A DNA stretch of 64,000 nt. Source: Ardenticatena maritima. Lineage in GTDB: Bacteria > Chloroflexota > Anaerolineae > Ardenticatenales > Ardenticatenaceae. A program made the translations under genes and the position numbers. Shown one piece after another: positions 43,504 to 54,155 of the stretch (the first letter of the stretch is position 1; each line of letters opens with the position of its first letter). The DNA lies in assembly GCF_001306175.1 (NCBI RefSeq), contig NZ_LGKN01000004.1, forward strand, positions 62,001 through 126,000, written 5' to 3'. The notes under the pieces were generated by a model. That model searched no databases. It saw nothing but the letters and a program-made list of their open reading frames with translations, and was not told the origin of the DNA.

Positions 43504-44031
43504 TTATGCTTCTGCTTCGGCTTCGGCTTCCGCCTCGGTTTCGCCCTGTTCGGCGGTCAATCCCAACGATTCGGCCGTCTCGCCGCCTTCACCAACGACC
43601 ACCACTTTCACGGCTTGCACCACACCACCAGCCAGGCGCACCGGCACTTCATACGTGCCCAACTGGCGAATTGGGCGGTTCAAGTCGAGATTGTGGCGGT
43701 CAATTTCGACACCCAATGCGTCACTCAGGCGATCGGCGATTTGCGCCGCCGTCACCGAGCCAAACAGCTGCCCGGTTTCACCAACTTTCGCTGTAAATTC
43801 GAGTGTCAATTCAGCAATACGTGCGGCCAGCGCTTCAGCGTCTTTGCGTTCACGTTCGCGGCGACGTTCAGCAGCCAGGCGAATCTGCTCAGCCTGCTTT
43901 TTAATGCCAGGTGTGGCAACTTTCGCCAGCCCCTGGGGAATCAAGTAGTTGCGCGCAAAGCCATCGCTGACATTTTTGATTTCACCGGCCAATCCCAGAT
44001 TGGGAACATCTTTCAAGAGCAAGACTTCCAT
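43504..44031 (-). CDS. rplI: 50S ribosomal protein L9 with an acidic C-terminal tail
   Basis: A 175-residue L9: the N-terminal ribosome-binding domain ([32 protein letters not shown]), the long connecting helix, and the C-terminal domain ([16 protein letters not shown]). Typical L9 ends near residue 150; here the protein continues with a [13 protein letters not shown] segment and an (Glu-Ala)n run ending at the stop. GGAGG lies upstream. The tail is encoded by GCTTCG/GCTTCT-like repeats and may have expanded by slippage. Confidence 0.96.
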   Translation of the reverse strand: MEVLLLKDVPNLGLAGEIKNVSDGFARNYLIPQGLAKVATPGIKKQAEQIRLAAERRRERERKDAEALAARIAELTLEFTAKVGETGQLFGSVTAAQIADRLSDALGVEIDRHNLDLNRPIRQLGTYEVPVRLAGGVVQAVKVVVVGEGGETAESLGLTAEQGETEAEAEAEAEA

Positions 44032-44073
44032 GTTTCCAATGCCTCCCTTCTGCTTCTCTGGCTACGGCCGCGT

Positions 44074-44102
44074 ACTATACACGAGAGTGCCCAAAAGAGC
44101 AA
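44074..44102 (-). promoter_or_regulatory. rplI promoter
   Basis: Minus strand: -35 TTGCTC (44097-44102), 17-base spacer, -10 TATAGT (44074-44079), about 43 bases before the rplI start. The -35 hexamer and spacing equal those of rplS. Confidence 0.7.
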
Positions 44103-44217
44103 AGAAAGGGGCATTTTCATTTCCAGGCGTCAGTCAAATAAACGTTGGTGCGCGCTACTTTGACGCACCCATCTCCACTAAAAGCATTTCGCCTCTCTCA
44201 TCGCCCCCATCCCACAT

Positions 44218-44245
44218 TTGACACATCTCCGCTTCTGGATATACT
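44218..44245 (+). promoter_or_regulatory. Promoter of the tRNA-Ala pair
   Basis: Perfect -35 TTGACA (44218-44223), 16-base spacer, TATACT (44240-44245). The expected start is about 10 bases before the first tRNA, the best promoter match in the window. Confidence 0.85.
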
Positions 44246-44262
44246 TCCCCGCGCATGTGCAA

Positions 44263-44335
44263 GGGGCTGTAGCTCAGTTGGGAGAGCGCCACAATCGCAC
44301 TGTGGAGGTCAGGGGTTCGAGTCCCCTCAGCTCCA
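44263..44335 (+). tRNA. tRNA-Ala (anticodon CGC)
   Basis: A 73-base cloverleaf: acceptor stem GGGGCTG / CAGCTCC with the G3-U70 pair that identifies alanine tRNAs, D arm GCTCAGTTGGGAGAGC, anticodon stem CCACA / TGTGG with loop ATCGCAC (anticodon CGC), T arm with GGTTCGAGTCC, discriminator A. The CCA end is not encoded. Confidence 0.95.
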
Positions 44336-44353
44336 TCTTCAAAATTTCATCAC

Positions 44354-44426
44354 GGGGCCGTAGCTCAGTTGGGAGAGCGCCTCAATGGCATTGAGGAGGT
44401 CAGGGGTTCAAGTCCCCTCGGCTCCA
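44354..44426 (+). tRNA. tRNA-Ala (anticodon GGC)
   Basis: A 73-base cloverleaf nearly identical in the D and T arms to the preceding tRNA; acceptor GGGGCCG / CGGCTCC with G3-U70, anticodon stem CCTCA / TGAGG with loop ATGGCAT (anticodon GGC), discriminator A, no encoded CCA. Eighteen bases separate the two genes, so they form one transcript. Confidence 0.95.
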
Positions 44427-44434
44427 CTGCGATG

Positions 44435-44459
44435 ACGCCTGGTTCGACCGGGCGTTTTT
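44435..44459 (+). terminator. Terminator after the tRNA-Ala pair
   Basis: ACGCC-T-GGT / ACC-G-GGCGT around a TCG loop, followed by TTTTT (44455-44459). It ends the tRNA transcript before the T-box leader. Confidence 0.75.
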
Positions 44460-44472
44460 GTTACAACCACAT

Positions 44473-44720
44473 CAGGTGAAAGACGGTGAGCAGGAGTAGT
44501 AGGCCATCCCGCAGCGAGTTGGGGAGAGTGGAAGCCCAACACCGTGCCACGGGAGCGCGTCAGGCTGAACTCGCCTGCGAGTCGCAGCGGTGAAGGCAAG
44601 TAGCCGCTGACGGGTGCGCCCGTTATAGCGCCCACGAGTGCCGGTTGCCCTAGCAGCCGGAACGAGGGTGGTACCGCGGAGGCTCAGCCTTCGTCCCTCA
44701 GGGGACGAAGGCTTTTTTTA
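44473..44720 (+). promoter_or_regulatory. T-box riboswitch controlling leuS
   Basis: The leader shows the T-box layout: a long Stem I (about 44473-44590) with an AGAG-type bulge and GAACTC, where CTC (44570-44572) is a Leu codon in the specifier position; the conserved T-box AACGAGGGTGGTACCGCG (44661-44678), whose TGGT can pair with an uncharged ACCA end having discriminator A; and a terminator AGCCTTCGTCCC / GGGACGAAGGCT (44686-44697 and 44702-44713) followed by a T run. ACGAGGG can pair with CCTTCGT as the antiterminator. Uncharged tRNA-Leu should permit transcription of leuS. No clear promoter was found just upstream. Confidence 0.93.
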
Positions 44721-44769
44721 TCGCATCTCCTCAATCAAGAAACGACAAATAGGGTACAGGAGCAGCACC

Positions 44770-47301
44770 ATGAGCACGCCAATCGAGTACAATCCCCGCG
44801 AAATTGAAACGAAGTGGCAGGAAAAATGGGAAGAGATGGGGATTTACCGCACACAAGATGACCCATCGCGCCAGAAATTCTACCTGTTGTCCATGTTCCC
44901 CTACCCCAGCGGGAACTTGCATACAGGCCACTGGTATGCGTTTGCACCGGCGGACGCCTACGCCCGTTTTATGCGTATGCAAGGCTACAATGTGCTGTTT
45001 CCGATAGGCTTCGACGCGTTTGGGTTGCCCGCCGAAAATGCCGCTATCAAGCGCAACATTCACCCCAAAGAATGGACCTACAAAAACATCGAACACATGC
45101 GTTGGCAGTTCAAGCGCATGGGGCCTTCATTCGACTGGTCGCGCGAAATCATCACCTGCGAACCAGAATACTACCGCTGGAATCAGTGGTTCTTCCTGCA
45201 ATTCTACAAGCGGGGGCTGGCATATCGCGAGAAAGCGCCGGTGGATTGGTGCCCCACGTGCAACACGACACTGGCGCGTGAGCAGGTGGTCGGCGAAGAC
45301 CGCCGCTGCGAGCGTTGCGATACACCAGTCATCAAGCGCGAATTGGAACAGTGGAAATTGCGCATCACCAACTATGCCGAAGAATTGCTGAATGACATTG
45401 AAAAGCTGGAATGGCCGGAAAGCATCAAGGTCATGCAGCGCAATTGGATTGGGAAAAGCCGCGGGGCAACCATCCGCTTCCCCGTCGAAGGGGTGGACGA
45501 TGTGATCGAAGTCTTCACCACACGCCCCGACACCGTCTACGGCGCAACGTTTATGGTGCTGGCGCCGGAGCACCCCCTGGTGGAAAAAATCACCACACCT
45601 GAGCAGCGCGAAGCCGTCGAAGCTTACAAGTATCAAGCCGCTCGCCAAAGTGAAATCGAGCGCATGAGCACCGAAAAGGAAAAAACGGGGGTGTTCACGG
45701 GCGGCTACGCCATCAATCCCTTCACCAAGGAGCGCATTCCCATCTGGATTGCCGACTACGTGTTGATGGGCTACGGCACCGGCGCTATCATGGCTGTCCC
45801 CTCAGGCGACGAGCGCGACTGGGAGTTTGCCACCAAGTACAACCTGCCGATTCGCATCGTTGTGGTGCCCCCGGATTGGAACGGGGAGCCGCTGACGCAA
45901 GCGTACACGGGTCCCGGCAAGATGGTGTACAGCGGGCCATTGACGGGGCGCATCACGCTGGGCAAGTATTGGCGCGATGAGTGGAATGAGGCGCTGGCGA
46001 AAGAGTACGGCATTGAGCTGCCGCCCGAAGGAGAGGAAGCCAAAGAAGCCATCATCGCCCACATGGAAGCCGAAGGCATCGGGCATGCCGACGTCACCTA
46101 CCGCCTGCGCGACTGGTTGATTTCACGCCAGCGCTACTGGGGCACGCCCATTCCCATTGTGTACTGCCCCACCTGCGGCACCGTGCCTGTGCCCGAAGAA
46201 GAACTGCCCATCACCCTGCCCGACGATGTGGACTTCCGCCCCACGGGTGAATCGCCGCTGAAGTTCCACGAAGGCTTCCGTAATACCACCTGCCCGCAAT
46301 GTGGGGGGCCAGCTGAACGCGAAACGGATACGATGGATACCTTCGTGGATTCGTCCTGGTATCAATATCGCTACCTGAGCCCTCATTACGATAAGGGGCC
46401 CTTCGACCCCTCACAAAAACATTGGCTGCCTGTTGACCAGTACACGGGTGGGGCGGAACACGCCGTGATGCACCTGCTGTACGCCCGTTTCTGGACAAAG
46501 GTCATGCGTGATATGGGCATGGTGGACTTCGATGAGCCCTTCCCACGTCTGTACAGCCAGGGCGTCATTCTGGGGCCCGACGGGCAAAAAATGTCCAAGA
46601 GCCGCGGCAACGTGGTAGACCCCGATGCGCTGGTTGACCAATACGGCGCCGATACGGTGCGCGGCTATCTGATGTTCATTGGTCCGTGGAACGAAGGCGG
46701 GCCATTCAGCACGCAAGGCATCGAAGGCATGTATCGCTTCCTGAATCGTGTGTGGGATATGGTGCTCACACCGCCTGATGTGCCGAGCGACGCCCAACCA
46801 AGCGATGCCGACGTGCGCCAACTGGAACGCCGCCTGCACCAAACCATTCGCGATGTGACGAACGACCTGCGCCAGTTTGCATTCAACACCGCCATTGCCG
46901 CACTGATGAAATTCAGCAATGACTTGCGCGACATGAAGAAGACGGCGGTCGTCAATCATCCGCTGTGGCGCGAAAGCATGGAAACCTTCATCAAGTTGAT
47001 GGCGCCGCTCATGCCGCACATTGCTGAAGAAATGTGGGTGCGGCTGGGCAACGAACCCAGTGTGCATACACAACCCTGGCCGACATGGGATGAAGCCCGC
47101 GCCGCCGAAGAAGCGTTCGAGCTGGTCATTCAGGTCAACGGCAAAACGCGCGACAAAATGACCCTGCCGGTTGACATCAGCGAAGAGGAAGCCAAGCAAA
47201 AAGCCCTGGAAAGCCCGAATGTGCAACGCCATCTGGCCGGGAAGAGCATCAAACGCGTTATCTACGTGCCTGGGCGACTGTTGAACATCGTAGCCAAGTA
47301 A
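44770..47301 (+). CDS. leuS: Leucyl-tRNA synthetase
   Basis: An 843-residue class I synthetase with the HIGH-type motif PYPSGNLHTGHWY, a zinc-like CPTC / CERC pair, the CP1 editing domain (TTRPDTVYGATFMVLAPEHP), and KMSKSRGNVVDPD (KMSKS motif). The C-terminal anticodon-binding and Leu-specific domains follow. The ATG at 44770 has AGGAG seven bases upstream; an apparent longer frame to 44638 lies inside the T-box and is not coding. It charges tRNA-Leu and is controlled by the T-box leader. Confidence 0.97.
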   Translation: MSTPIEYNPREIETKWQEKWEEMGIYRTQDDPSRQKFYLLSMFPYPSGNLHTGHWYAFAPADAYARFMRMQGYNVLFPIGFDAFGLPAENAAIKRNIHPKEWTYKNIEHMRWQFKRMGPSFDWSREIITCEPEYYRWNQWFFLQFYKRGLAYREKAPVDWCPTCNTTLAREQVVGEDRRCERCDTPVIKRELEQWKLRITNYAEELLNDIEKLEWPESIKVMQRNWIGKSRGATIRFPVEGVDDVIEVFTTRPDTVYGATFMVLAPEHPLVEKITTPEQREAVEAYKYQAARQSEIERMSTEKEKTGVFTGGYAINPFTKERIPIWIADYVLMGYGTGAIMAVPSGDERDWEFATKYNLPIRIVVVPPDWNGEPLTQAYTGPGKMVYSGPLTGRITLGKYWRDEWNEALAKEYGIELPPEGEEAKEAIIAHMEAEGIGHADVTYRLRDWLISRQRYWGTPIPIVYCPTCGTVPVPEEELPITLPDDVDFRPTGESPLKFHEGFRNTTCPQCGGPAERETDTMDTFVDSSWYQYRYLSPHYDKGPFDPSQKHWLPVDQYTGGAEHAVMHLLYARFWTKVMRDMGMVDFDEPFPRLYSQGVILGPDGQKMSKSRGNVVDPDALVDQYGADTVRGYLMFIGPWNEGGPFSTQGIEGMYRFLNRVWDMVLTPPDVPSDAQPSDADVRQLERRLHQTIRDVTNDLRQFAFNTAIAALMKFSNDLRDMKKTAVVNHPLWRESMETFIKLMAPLMPHIAEEMWVRLGNEPSVHTQPWPTWDEARAAEEAFELVIQVNGKTRDKMTLPVDISEEEAKQKALESPNVQRHLAGKSIKRVIYVPGRLLNIVAK

Positions 47302-47311
47302 GCATGTTCAA

Positions 47312-47336
47312 GGGGGAGCCGCTGCATGGCTCCCCC
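47312..47336 (+). terminator. Hairpin after leuS
   Basis: GGGGGAGCC / GGCTCCCCC (47312-47320 and 47328-47336), a 9-bp perfect stem but with A-rich rather than T-rich downstream bases. It may be a mRNA 3' stabiliser or a weak terminator. Confidence 0.5.
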
Positions 47337-47348
47337 AAACAACCCTGT

Positions 47349-47377
47349 TTCGCCAAACATTGTGAAGCGTGTATACT
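47349..47377 (+). promoter_or_regulatory. Candidate promoter of ridA
   Basis: TTCGCC (47349-47354), 17-base spacer, TATACT (47372-47377). The -10 is strong and the -35 moderate. Confidence 0.5.
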
Positions 47378-47459
47378 TTACAACCACACACAACACACGA
47401 CCTCATAGACGCCACAGTCAATCACTGCCATTGAAGCCAGACGACACAGGGAGGCACCC

Positions 47460-47840
47460 ATGAACCGCGACATCATTCACACAGACCAGGCACCCGCCGC
47501 CATCGGACCATACTCCCAAGCCGTGCGTGCCGGGCAACTGGTCTTCACCGCCGGGCAGCTGGGCATCGACCCCACCACAGGCAAACTGGTCGAAGGCGTC
47601 GAAGCCCAAACTCACCAGGCGATGCGCAACCTGCAAGCCATCTTGCAAGCCGCCGGCACAGATTTGGCGCACGTCGTCAAGACAACCATTTTTGTCGCCG
47701 ACTTGAACGATTTTGCCACCATCAACACCATCTACGGCAGCTACTTTGAAGGCGAGCCACCGGCGCGTTCAACAGTACAAGTCGCGCGCCTCCCACTCGA
47801 TGCTCGCGTCGAAATTGAAATGGTTGCGGTCGTTCCCTAA
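47460..47840 (+). CDS. ridA: RidA family enamine/imine deaminase
   Basis: A 126-residue RidA/YjgF protein with IGPYSQAVRAGQLVFTAGQ at the N-terminus, QTHQAMRNLQAIL, VVKTTIFVADLNDFATIN and the C-terminal ARSTVQVARLPLDARVEIE, containing the substrate-carboxylate Arg. RidA hydrolyses reactive 2-aminoacrylate-type imines from PLP enzymes. GGAGG precedes the ATG. It is monocistronic, between its promoter and that of the S1 protein. Confidence 0.94.
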   Translation: MNRDIIHTDQAPAAIGPYSQAVRAGQLVFTAGQLGIDPTTGKLVEGVEAQTHQAMRNLQAILQAAGTDLAHVVKTTIFVADLNDFATINTIYGSYFEGEPPARSTVQVARLPLDARVEIEMVAVVP

Positions 47841-47856
47841 AACTTTTTGGAACGTG

Positions 47857-47885
47857 TTGCCTTTGCCTACGGTCGCGACTATAAT
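47857..47885 (+). promoter_or_regulatory. Promoter of the S1-domain protein gene
   Basis: TTGCCT (47857-47862), 17-base spacer, TATAAT (47880-47885). It shows that the coding start must lie downstream of the open frame's first possible codon at 47847. Confidence 0.8.
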
Positions 47886-47945
47886 ATGCGTGACCCGCGG
47901 CATAAACCAACGGTCGAAATTCTAGTCAAGAGGGTAAAGAAAGGG

Positions 47946-49106
47946 ATGCCAGACACAAGCACCATCACGTCCATGGAGCAGTGGCTCGACCTCGTCGAGT
48001 CGCAATTGTCCGAACTCAGTGAAGGTCAAATCATCGAAGGCGTCATCACACACATCACGCCGAACGAAATTCTGGTGGATATCGGCGCCAAGCAAGAAGG
48101 GATTGTCCCGCTGAGTGACATTGAATGGGTGGACGAATCCATCAAAGCCAACATCAAAGAAGGCGCCACCGTTCGCGCGTACGTCATGCGCACATTTGAA
48201 GATGACGAGCCACCACTCTTGTCAATCTCGCGCGCCGCTCAGGAAAAAGATTGGCAGTGGCTGGAAAACCTCAGCGACGACGAACTCGTCGAGGGGCGCG
48301 TTGCCGAAGTCAACAAAGGTGGTTTGATTGTGTACGTCGGCATGGTGCGTGGCTTTGTGCCCGCTTCGCACGTTGTCAGTGTCAACACAAAGGTGCCTGA
48401 TCGCCAGGCGGTGCTGCGCCAGCTGCTCGGCAAAACCTTGACGCTCAAAGTCCTGGAAGCCGACAGCAAAGACAACCGCCTGATTTTGTCGGAGCGCGAA
48501 GCCAAAAAAGAAGAGCTGCAACGCCGCAAGCGCCACATGCTGGAATCGCTCCAAGTTGGCGACGTGTTGCGCGGTCGTATCACCAACGTGGTGGACTTTG
48601 GCGCCTTCGTAGACCTGGACGGCGTAGATGGGATGATTCACATCAGCGAATTGTCGTGGGATCGCATTGAGCATCCCAGTGAAGTCGTCAAGGTTGGCGA
48701 TGAGCTGGACGTGTATGTGTTGAAAATTGACCACAAGCGTGAACGTATCGGCCTGAGCCTCAAACGCTTGCATCCCGAGCCGTGGGAGCAATTGGTCGAA
48801 AAATACCAGGTGGGTGACGAAGTGGACGTCATCATCACCCGGCTGGCTGAATTTGGTGCGTTCGCCCGCCTGGTTGATTTGCCCGTCGAAGGGCTGATTC
48901 ACATCTCCGAACTGGCCGATGGGCATGTTGCTCAGCCGCAAGATGTGGTGCAGGAAGGGCAACAGGTTCGGGCGCGGATTGTGCGCATCGAATCTGATCG
49001 CAAGCGGCTGGGGCTCAGTTTGGCCAGTCAAACAAACAGTATCATCAACGACGAGCAATCTGACATCACGCAGCCCGAAGACGAAGAAACCAACGAAATC
49101 CAGTAA
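47946..49106 (+). CDS. Ribosomal-protein-S1-like protein with four S1 domains
   Basis: A 386-residue protein with four OB-fold S1 domains (starting near residues 25, 110, 195 and 280), with signature segments EILVDIGAKQEGIVPLSDI, GLIVYVGMVRGFVPAS, VVDFGAFVDLDGVDGMIHIS and LAEFGAFARLVDLPVEGLIH. S1 binds mRNA to help 30S initiation; four-domain forms occur in Gram-positive and Chloroflexota bacteria, compared with six in E. coli. The ATG at 47946 has AGAGGG ten bases upstream and follows the promoter. The C-terminus is acidic (DITQPEDEETNEIQ). Confidence 0.9.
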   Translation: MPDTSTITSMEQWLDLVESQLSELSEGQIIEGVITHITPNEILVDIGAKQEGIVPLSDIEWVDESIKANIKEGATVRAYVMRTFEDDEPPLLSISRAAQEKDWQWLENLSDDELVEGRVAEVNKGGLIVYVGMVRGFVPASHVVSVNTKVPDRQAVLRQLLGKTLTLKVLEADSKDNRLILSEREAKKEELQRRKRHMLESLQVGDVLRGRITNVVDFGAFVDLDGVDGMIHISELSWDRIEHPSEVVKVGDELDVYVLKIDHKRERIGLSLKRLHPEPWEQLVEKYQVGDEVDVIITRLAEFGAFARLVDLPVEGLIHISELADGHVAQPQDVVQEGQQVRARIVRIESDRKRLGLSLASQTNSIINDEQSDITQPEDEETNEIQ

Positions 49107-49169
49107 GACGTAACATACAGGTGTCAACCGGCATCTGTAGAGTAGGACGTAAACAAGAAAGGTGTAACT

Positions 49170-51722
<2,553 letters not shown>

Positions 51723-51756
51723 GGCCGAACGCAAAGCGCGCTAGGCTGAATGCAAG

Positions 51757-51788
51757 AAAACACCCCCGCTACGTAGCGGGGGTGTTTT
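51757..51788. terminator. Perfect 32-bp palindromic bidirectional terminator
   Basis: AAAACACCCCCGCTAC is followed without a gap by its exact reverse complement (51757-51772 and 51773-51788). It serves clpC on the plus strand and the O-antigen ligase gene on the minus strand; the last six codons of the latter lie inside it. Confidence 0.92.
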
Positions 51789-53019
51789 GCTGTGGCGCAA
51801 ATAGCCAAGCGGCTATGAGAATGCCCCACACCATCCACACAAAAACGCCGGCACGCACCATCCCCCAGAGTGCGGCATCAAATATGCCTTGTGTAACAAA
51901 CGCAAGAAGACTCGCCAAGCCCCCAACACCGACAGCGCGCACTACCCCATCCGAGTGACGCGCCATATGCAGACAACACCAGCCAAGCGTTCCAAGCATG
52001 ATTGTCCATGCAATCACGCCGACCACGCCCAAGTCAAGGGCAACTTGCAGAAAGATATTGTGCGCATGCGGCCAGGAATAGATGAAGACATCATCGGCAA
52101 TTACTGTGCGCATCACCTCGTGAAATGTTCCCATGCCAACCCCCGTCAACGGGAATAATCGCGCTAATGCAAACGAGCGTTGCCAAATCTCCCAACGGGC
52201 ATCAAGCCCCCACTGCAAGGGATCATGCTCACCTGGTACGGACGCCCCCAACAATGCATCTGAAAAAAGAATGGCGCGCCCTGAGTCAGTCGTGATCAAC
52301 CAAAAGCCGGCCAGACAAGCAACGACCAAGAGCATACGTGTCCACTTGCTGTGCCAGAGCAACAAGAGCAGTCCAGCCACGCCAACGCCAAGCCAAGCCC
52401 CACGTGAGGGCACAACCCAAAGACCAAACGCCATTGCGGCACATCCCAATACATAGAGCAAGATTTCAAGCCATGACAGAGATGCCCGCGCAAAGAACAA
52501 CAGAGCCAAACCCAAAGGCAACGTAATCGCGATCAAAGCTCCCATGACATTGTGGTGAATAAACCCGCGCAAAGGATCAAGGGCGGCTATCTCCCACATC
52601 AAACGAGCACCGTTCGCCGTTATCGGGCTTGTCAGCGCAAGCGCAGCAATCCCCACCCATATTCCTGCAAACAACAACCGCAGGTCCTGGGGGCGTTGCA
52701 CCGCATACACGACTGAAAAGAACAAAGCAATACCCCCAAGCAATCGCCATACCTGTTCAAGCGTGGTTGCCCATTGTGTCGTCACCGCGAGGGTGATGGG
52801 CGTCATCAGGACGAACGCCAGCAGGGGGAAGTCAAGCGGTGTGTGACGCCAGGCCATACGCCTCCGGAGAGCCGCATACACGAGAAGCGAGCCAACAAAT
52901 ATGAGTGGGGCGACAGGCAGAAAACGCGGTTTGACAAAGCCCAAAGCCACACTTCCAGAAACAAGGAAGAGCGTCACCCACCACCAGGTTTTGGTCAACG
53001 TACTTGCGTTGTTCCGCAT
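51769..53019 (-). CDS. O-antigen ligase/polymerase-like membrane protein
   Basis: A 416-residue polytopic protein with about ten to twelve hydrophobic segments and the Wzy_C/WaaL family signature in a periplasmic-type loop (FPLTGVGMGTFHEVMR, then WPHAHNIFLQVALDLGVVGV). Such proteins join or polymerise polysaccharide repeats on the outer face of the membrane. The C-terminal residues QQNTPAT are encoded by one arm of the terminator palindrome, so gene end and terminator have merged. It ends the minus-strand polysaccharide block, 3 bases after the NTase gene. Confidence 0.85.
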   Translation of the reverse strand: MRNNASTLTKTWWWVTLFLVSGSVALGFVKPRFLPVAPLIFVGSLLVYAALRRRMAWRHTPLDFPLLAFVLMTPITLAVTTQWATTLEQVWRLLGGIALFFSVVYAVQRPQDLRLLFAGIWVGIAALALTSPITANGARLMWEIAALDPLRGFIHHNVMGALIAITLPLGLALLFFARASLSWLEILLYVLGCAAMAFGLWVVPSRGAWLGVGVAGLLLLLWHSKWTRMLLVVACLAGFWLITTDSGRAILFSDALLGASVPGEHDPLQWGLDARWEIWQRSFALARLFPLTGVGMGTFHEVMRTVIADDVFIYSWPHAHNIFLQVALDLGVVGVIAWTIMLGTLGWCCLHMARHSDGVVRAVGVGGLASLLAFVTQGIFDAALWGMVRAGVFVWMVWGILIAAWLFAPQQNTPAT

Positions 53020-53022
53020 GGT

Positions 53023-54054
53023 TCACAAGCGTTCCGCATTGGTTGCTAAATCCCAAAAATGCTTCAAGCGCGCCTTCCAAATCCCCCGCCATGTCTCTGC
53101 TTCATACCGCGCCATCGCCCAATGTTTGTCTGGCCAAAAGGTATGGCGCAAAAACCGCACAACATCTTGTGGACGATCAACAAGGAGATACAGAAGCAAG
53201 AAACGCCGAAATGGGCGAGCGTCGGCTGGAGATAGCACCGCATGCTCTGGATGCAACAATTGCAAAAGGGAACGACGCGCCTTCCCTGGCTGGAGTTGGG
53301 TCAAAACATCTTGTGGAACAGGCGAGTCAAAAACATGCTTGGTGAGCCCCAATACCAACCAGACCACTGTCTGAATACGCCAAGCCCGTGCGTCACGCAC
53401 AATTTGATCCCAGTTGAGATGCGGATATTGCGCCAGAACATGCAAATCCAACAAAGCGCGAACGCCAAAATGTCCCAAGCGATGGTTGACCGCAAAATGA
53501 ATGGCGGCATAGAGCAACATATCTTCAAACGCCAGAATAGAAACTGGAAAGCCGGCAACTTCGACCTGTTGCCGCCGCGCCCATACCGCCGCAAAATCAA
53601 TCTCTGTCGTCAAACGCACCCATTCGCCCCGCGCCAAAGGCCAATGCAGCTCAACGGGAAAAAGATGCTGTCCGGGCGGCGCGAGTTTCAATTCACCCCC
53701 GAACATGCGTGTGAAAGCCGGCGGCGTTGCAGGGGAAGGAACAACTCTGTATCCACGAGTGTGGAAGCGTTCAACAAGCAGATTCCATGTCTCAAAAGGT
53801 ACCAAAAGATCAATATCTGACATTTCACGGGCAGCTGGTTCGGGATAAAGCGTGTACGCCAATGCAACGCCTTTTAACACAGCATGCTCCACATCCTGCA
53901 CCAGCGGCAATACCTGGTGCAATTGTGCTTCCAGCAATGCCGCATGCCCAAGTGAGGTGTAGTAGGCTTGTTTGAGAGAGGTTGCGTCTTCTCGCCGCAA
54001 CGCTAATCGCGTCTGTGTAAGATACAAATATGCTTCAATACCTTGTTTCACCAT
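53023..54054 (-). CDS. Nucleotidyltransferase-family protein of a polysaccharide locus
   Basis: A 343-residue protein of the PF14907 NTP_transf_5 type: VLKGVALAYTLYPEPAAREMSDIDLLVP carries the GxxL...SDIDLL nucleotidyltransferase motif, followed by RGYRVVPSPATPPAF, ELHWPLARGEW and an acceptor-side helical domain (MLLYAAIHFAVNHRLGHFGVRALLDLHVL). Members commonly sit in polysaccharide loci; the reaction is not established. The ATG at 54052-54054 is chosen over a longer frame running into the terminator upstream. It lies just before the O-antigen ligase-like gene, 3 bases apart. Confidence 0.85.
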   Translation of the reverse strand: MVKQGIEAYLYLTQTRLALRREDATSLKQAYYTSLGHAALLEAQLHQVLPLVQDVEHAVLKGVALAYTLYPEPAAREMSDIDLLVPFETWNLLVERFHTRGYRVVPSPATPPAFTRMFGGELKLAPPGQHLFPVELHWPLARGEWVRLTTEIDFAAVWARRQQVEVAGFPVSILAFEDMLLYAAIHFAVNHRLGHFGVRALLDLHVLAQYPHLNWDQIVRDARAWRIQTVVWLVLGLTKHVFDSPVPQDVLTQLQPGKARRSLLQLLHPEHAVLSPADARPFRRFLLLYLLVDRPQDVVRFLRHTFWPDKHWAMARYEAETWRGIWKARLKHFWDLATNAERL

Positions 54055-54081
54055 GTGCTCGCCTTGGCGTTTCTTGTCAAT

Positions 54082-54129
54082 AAAAAAGCACGAAGCCACT
54101 TATTTGTACCTGTGCTGGTGACTTCGTGC
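54082..54129 (-). terminator. Terminator downstream of the priming glycosyltransferase
   Basis: Minus strand: GCACGAAGTCAC and its near-complement (54118-54129 and 54088-54099, one mismatch), followed by TTTTTTATTG. The loop is long (18 bases). It separates the priming transferase from the NTase gene. Confidence 0.75.
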
Positions 54130-54155
54130 AAAATGTGTGTATGCTTCCATTGCGT

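Noticed and set aside
44638-44769. N-terminal extension of leuS
   Set aside because: The extra codons fall within the T-box core and terminator; the ATG at 44770 has a good ribosome site and the family's normal N-terminus.
47847-47945. N-terminal extension of the S1-domain protein
   Set aside because: It overlaps a TTGCCT-17-TATAAT promoter, so those codons would not be in the transcript.
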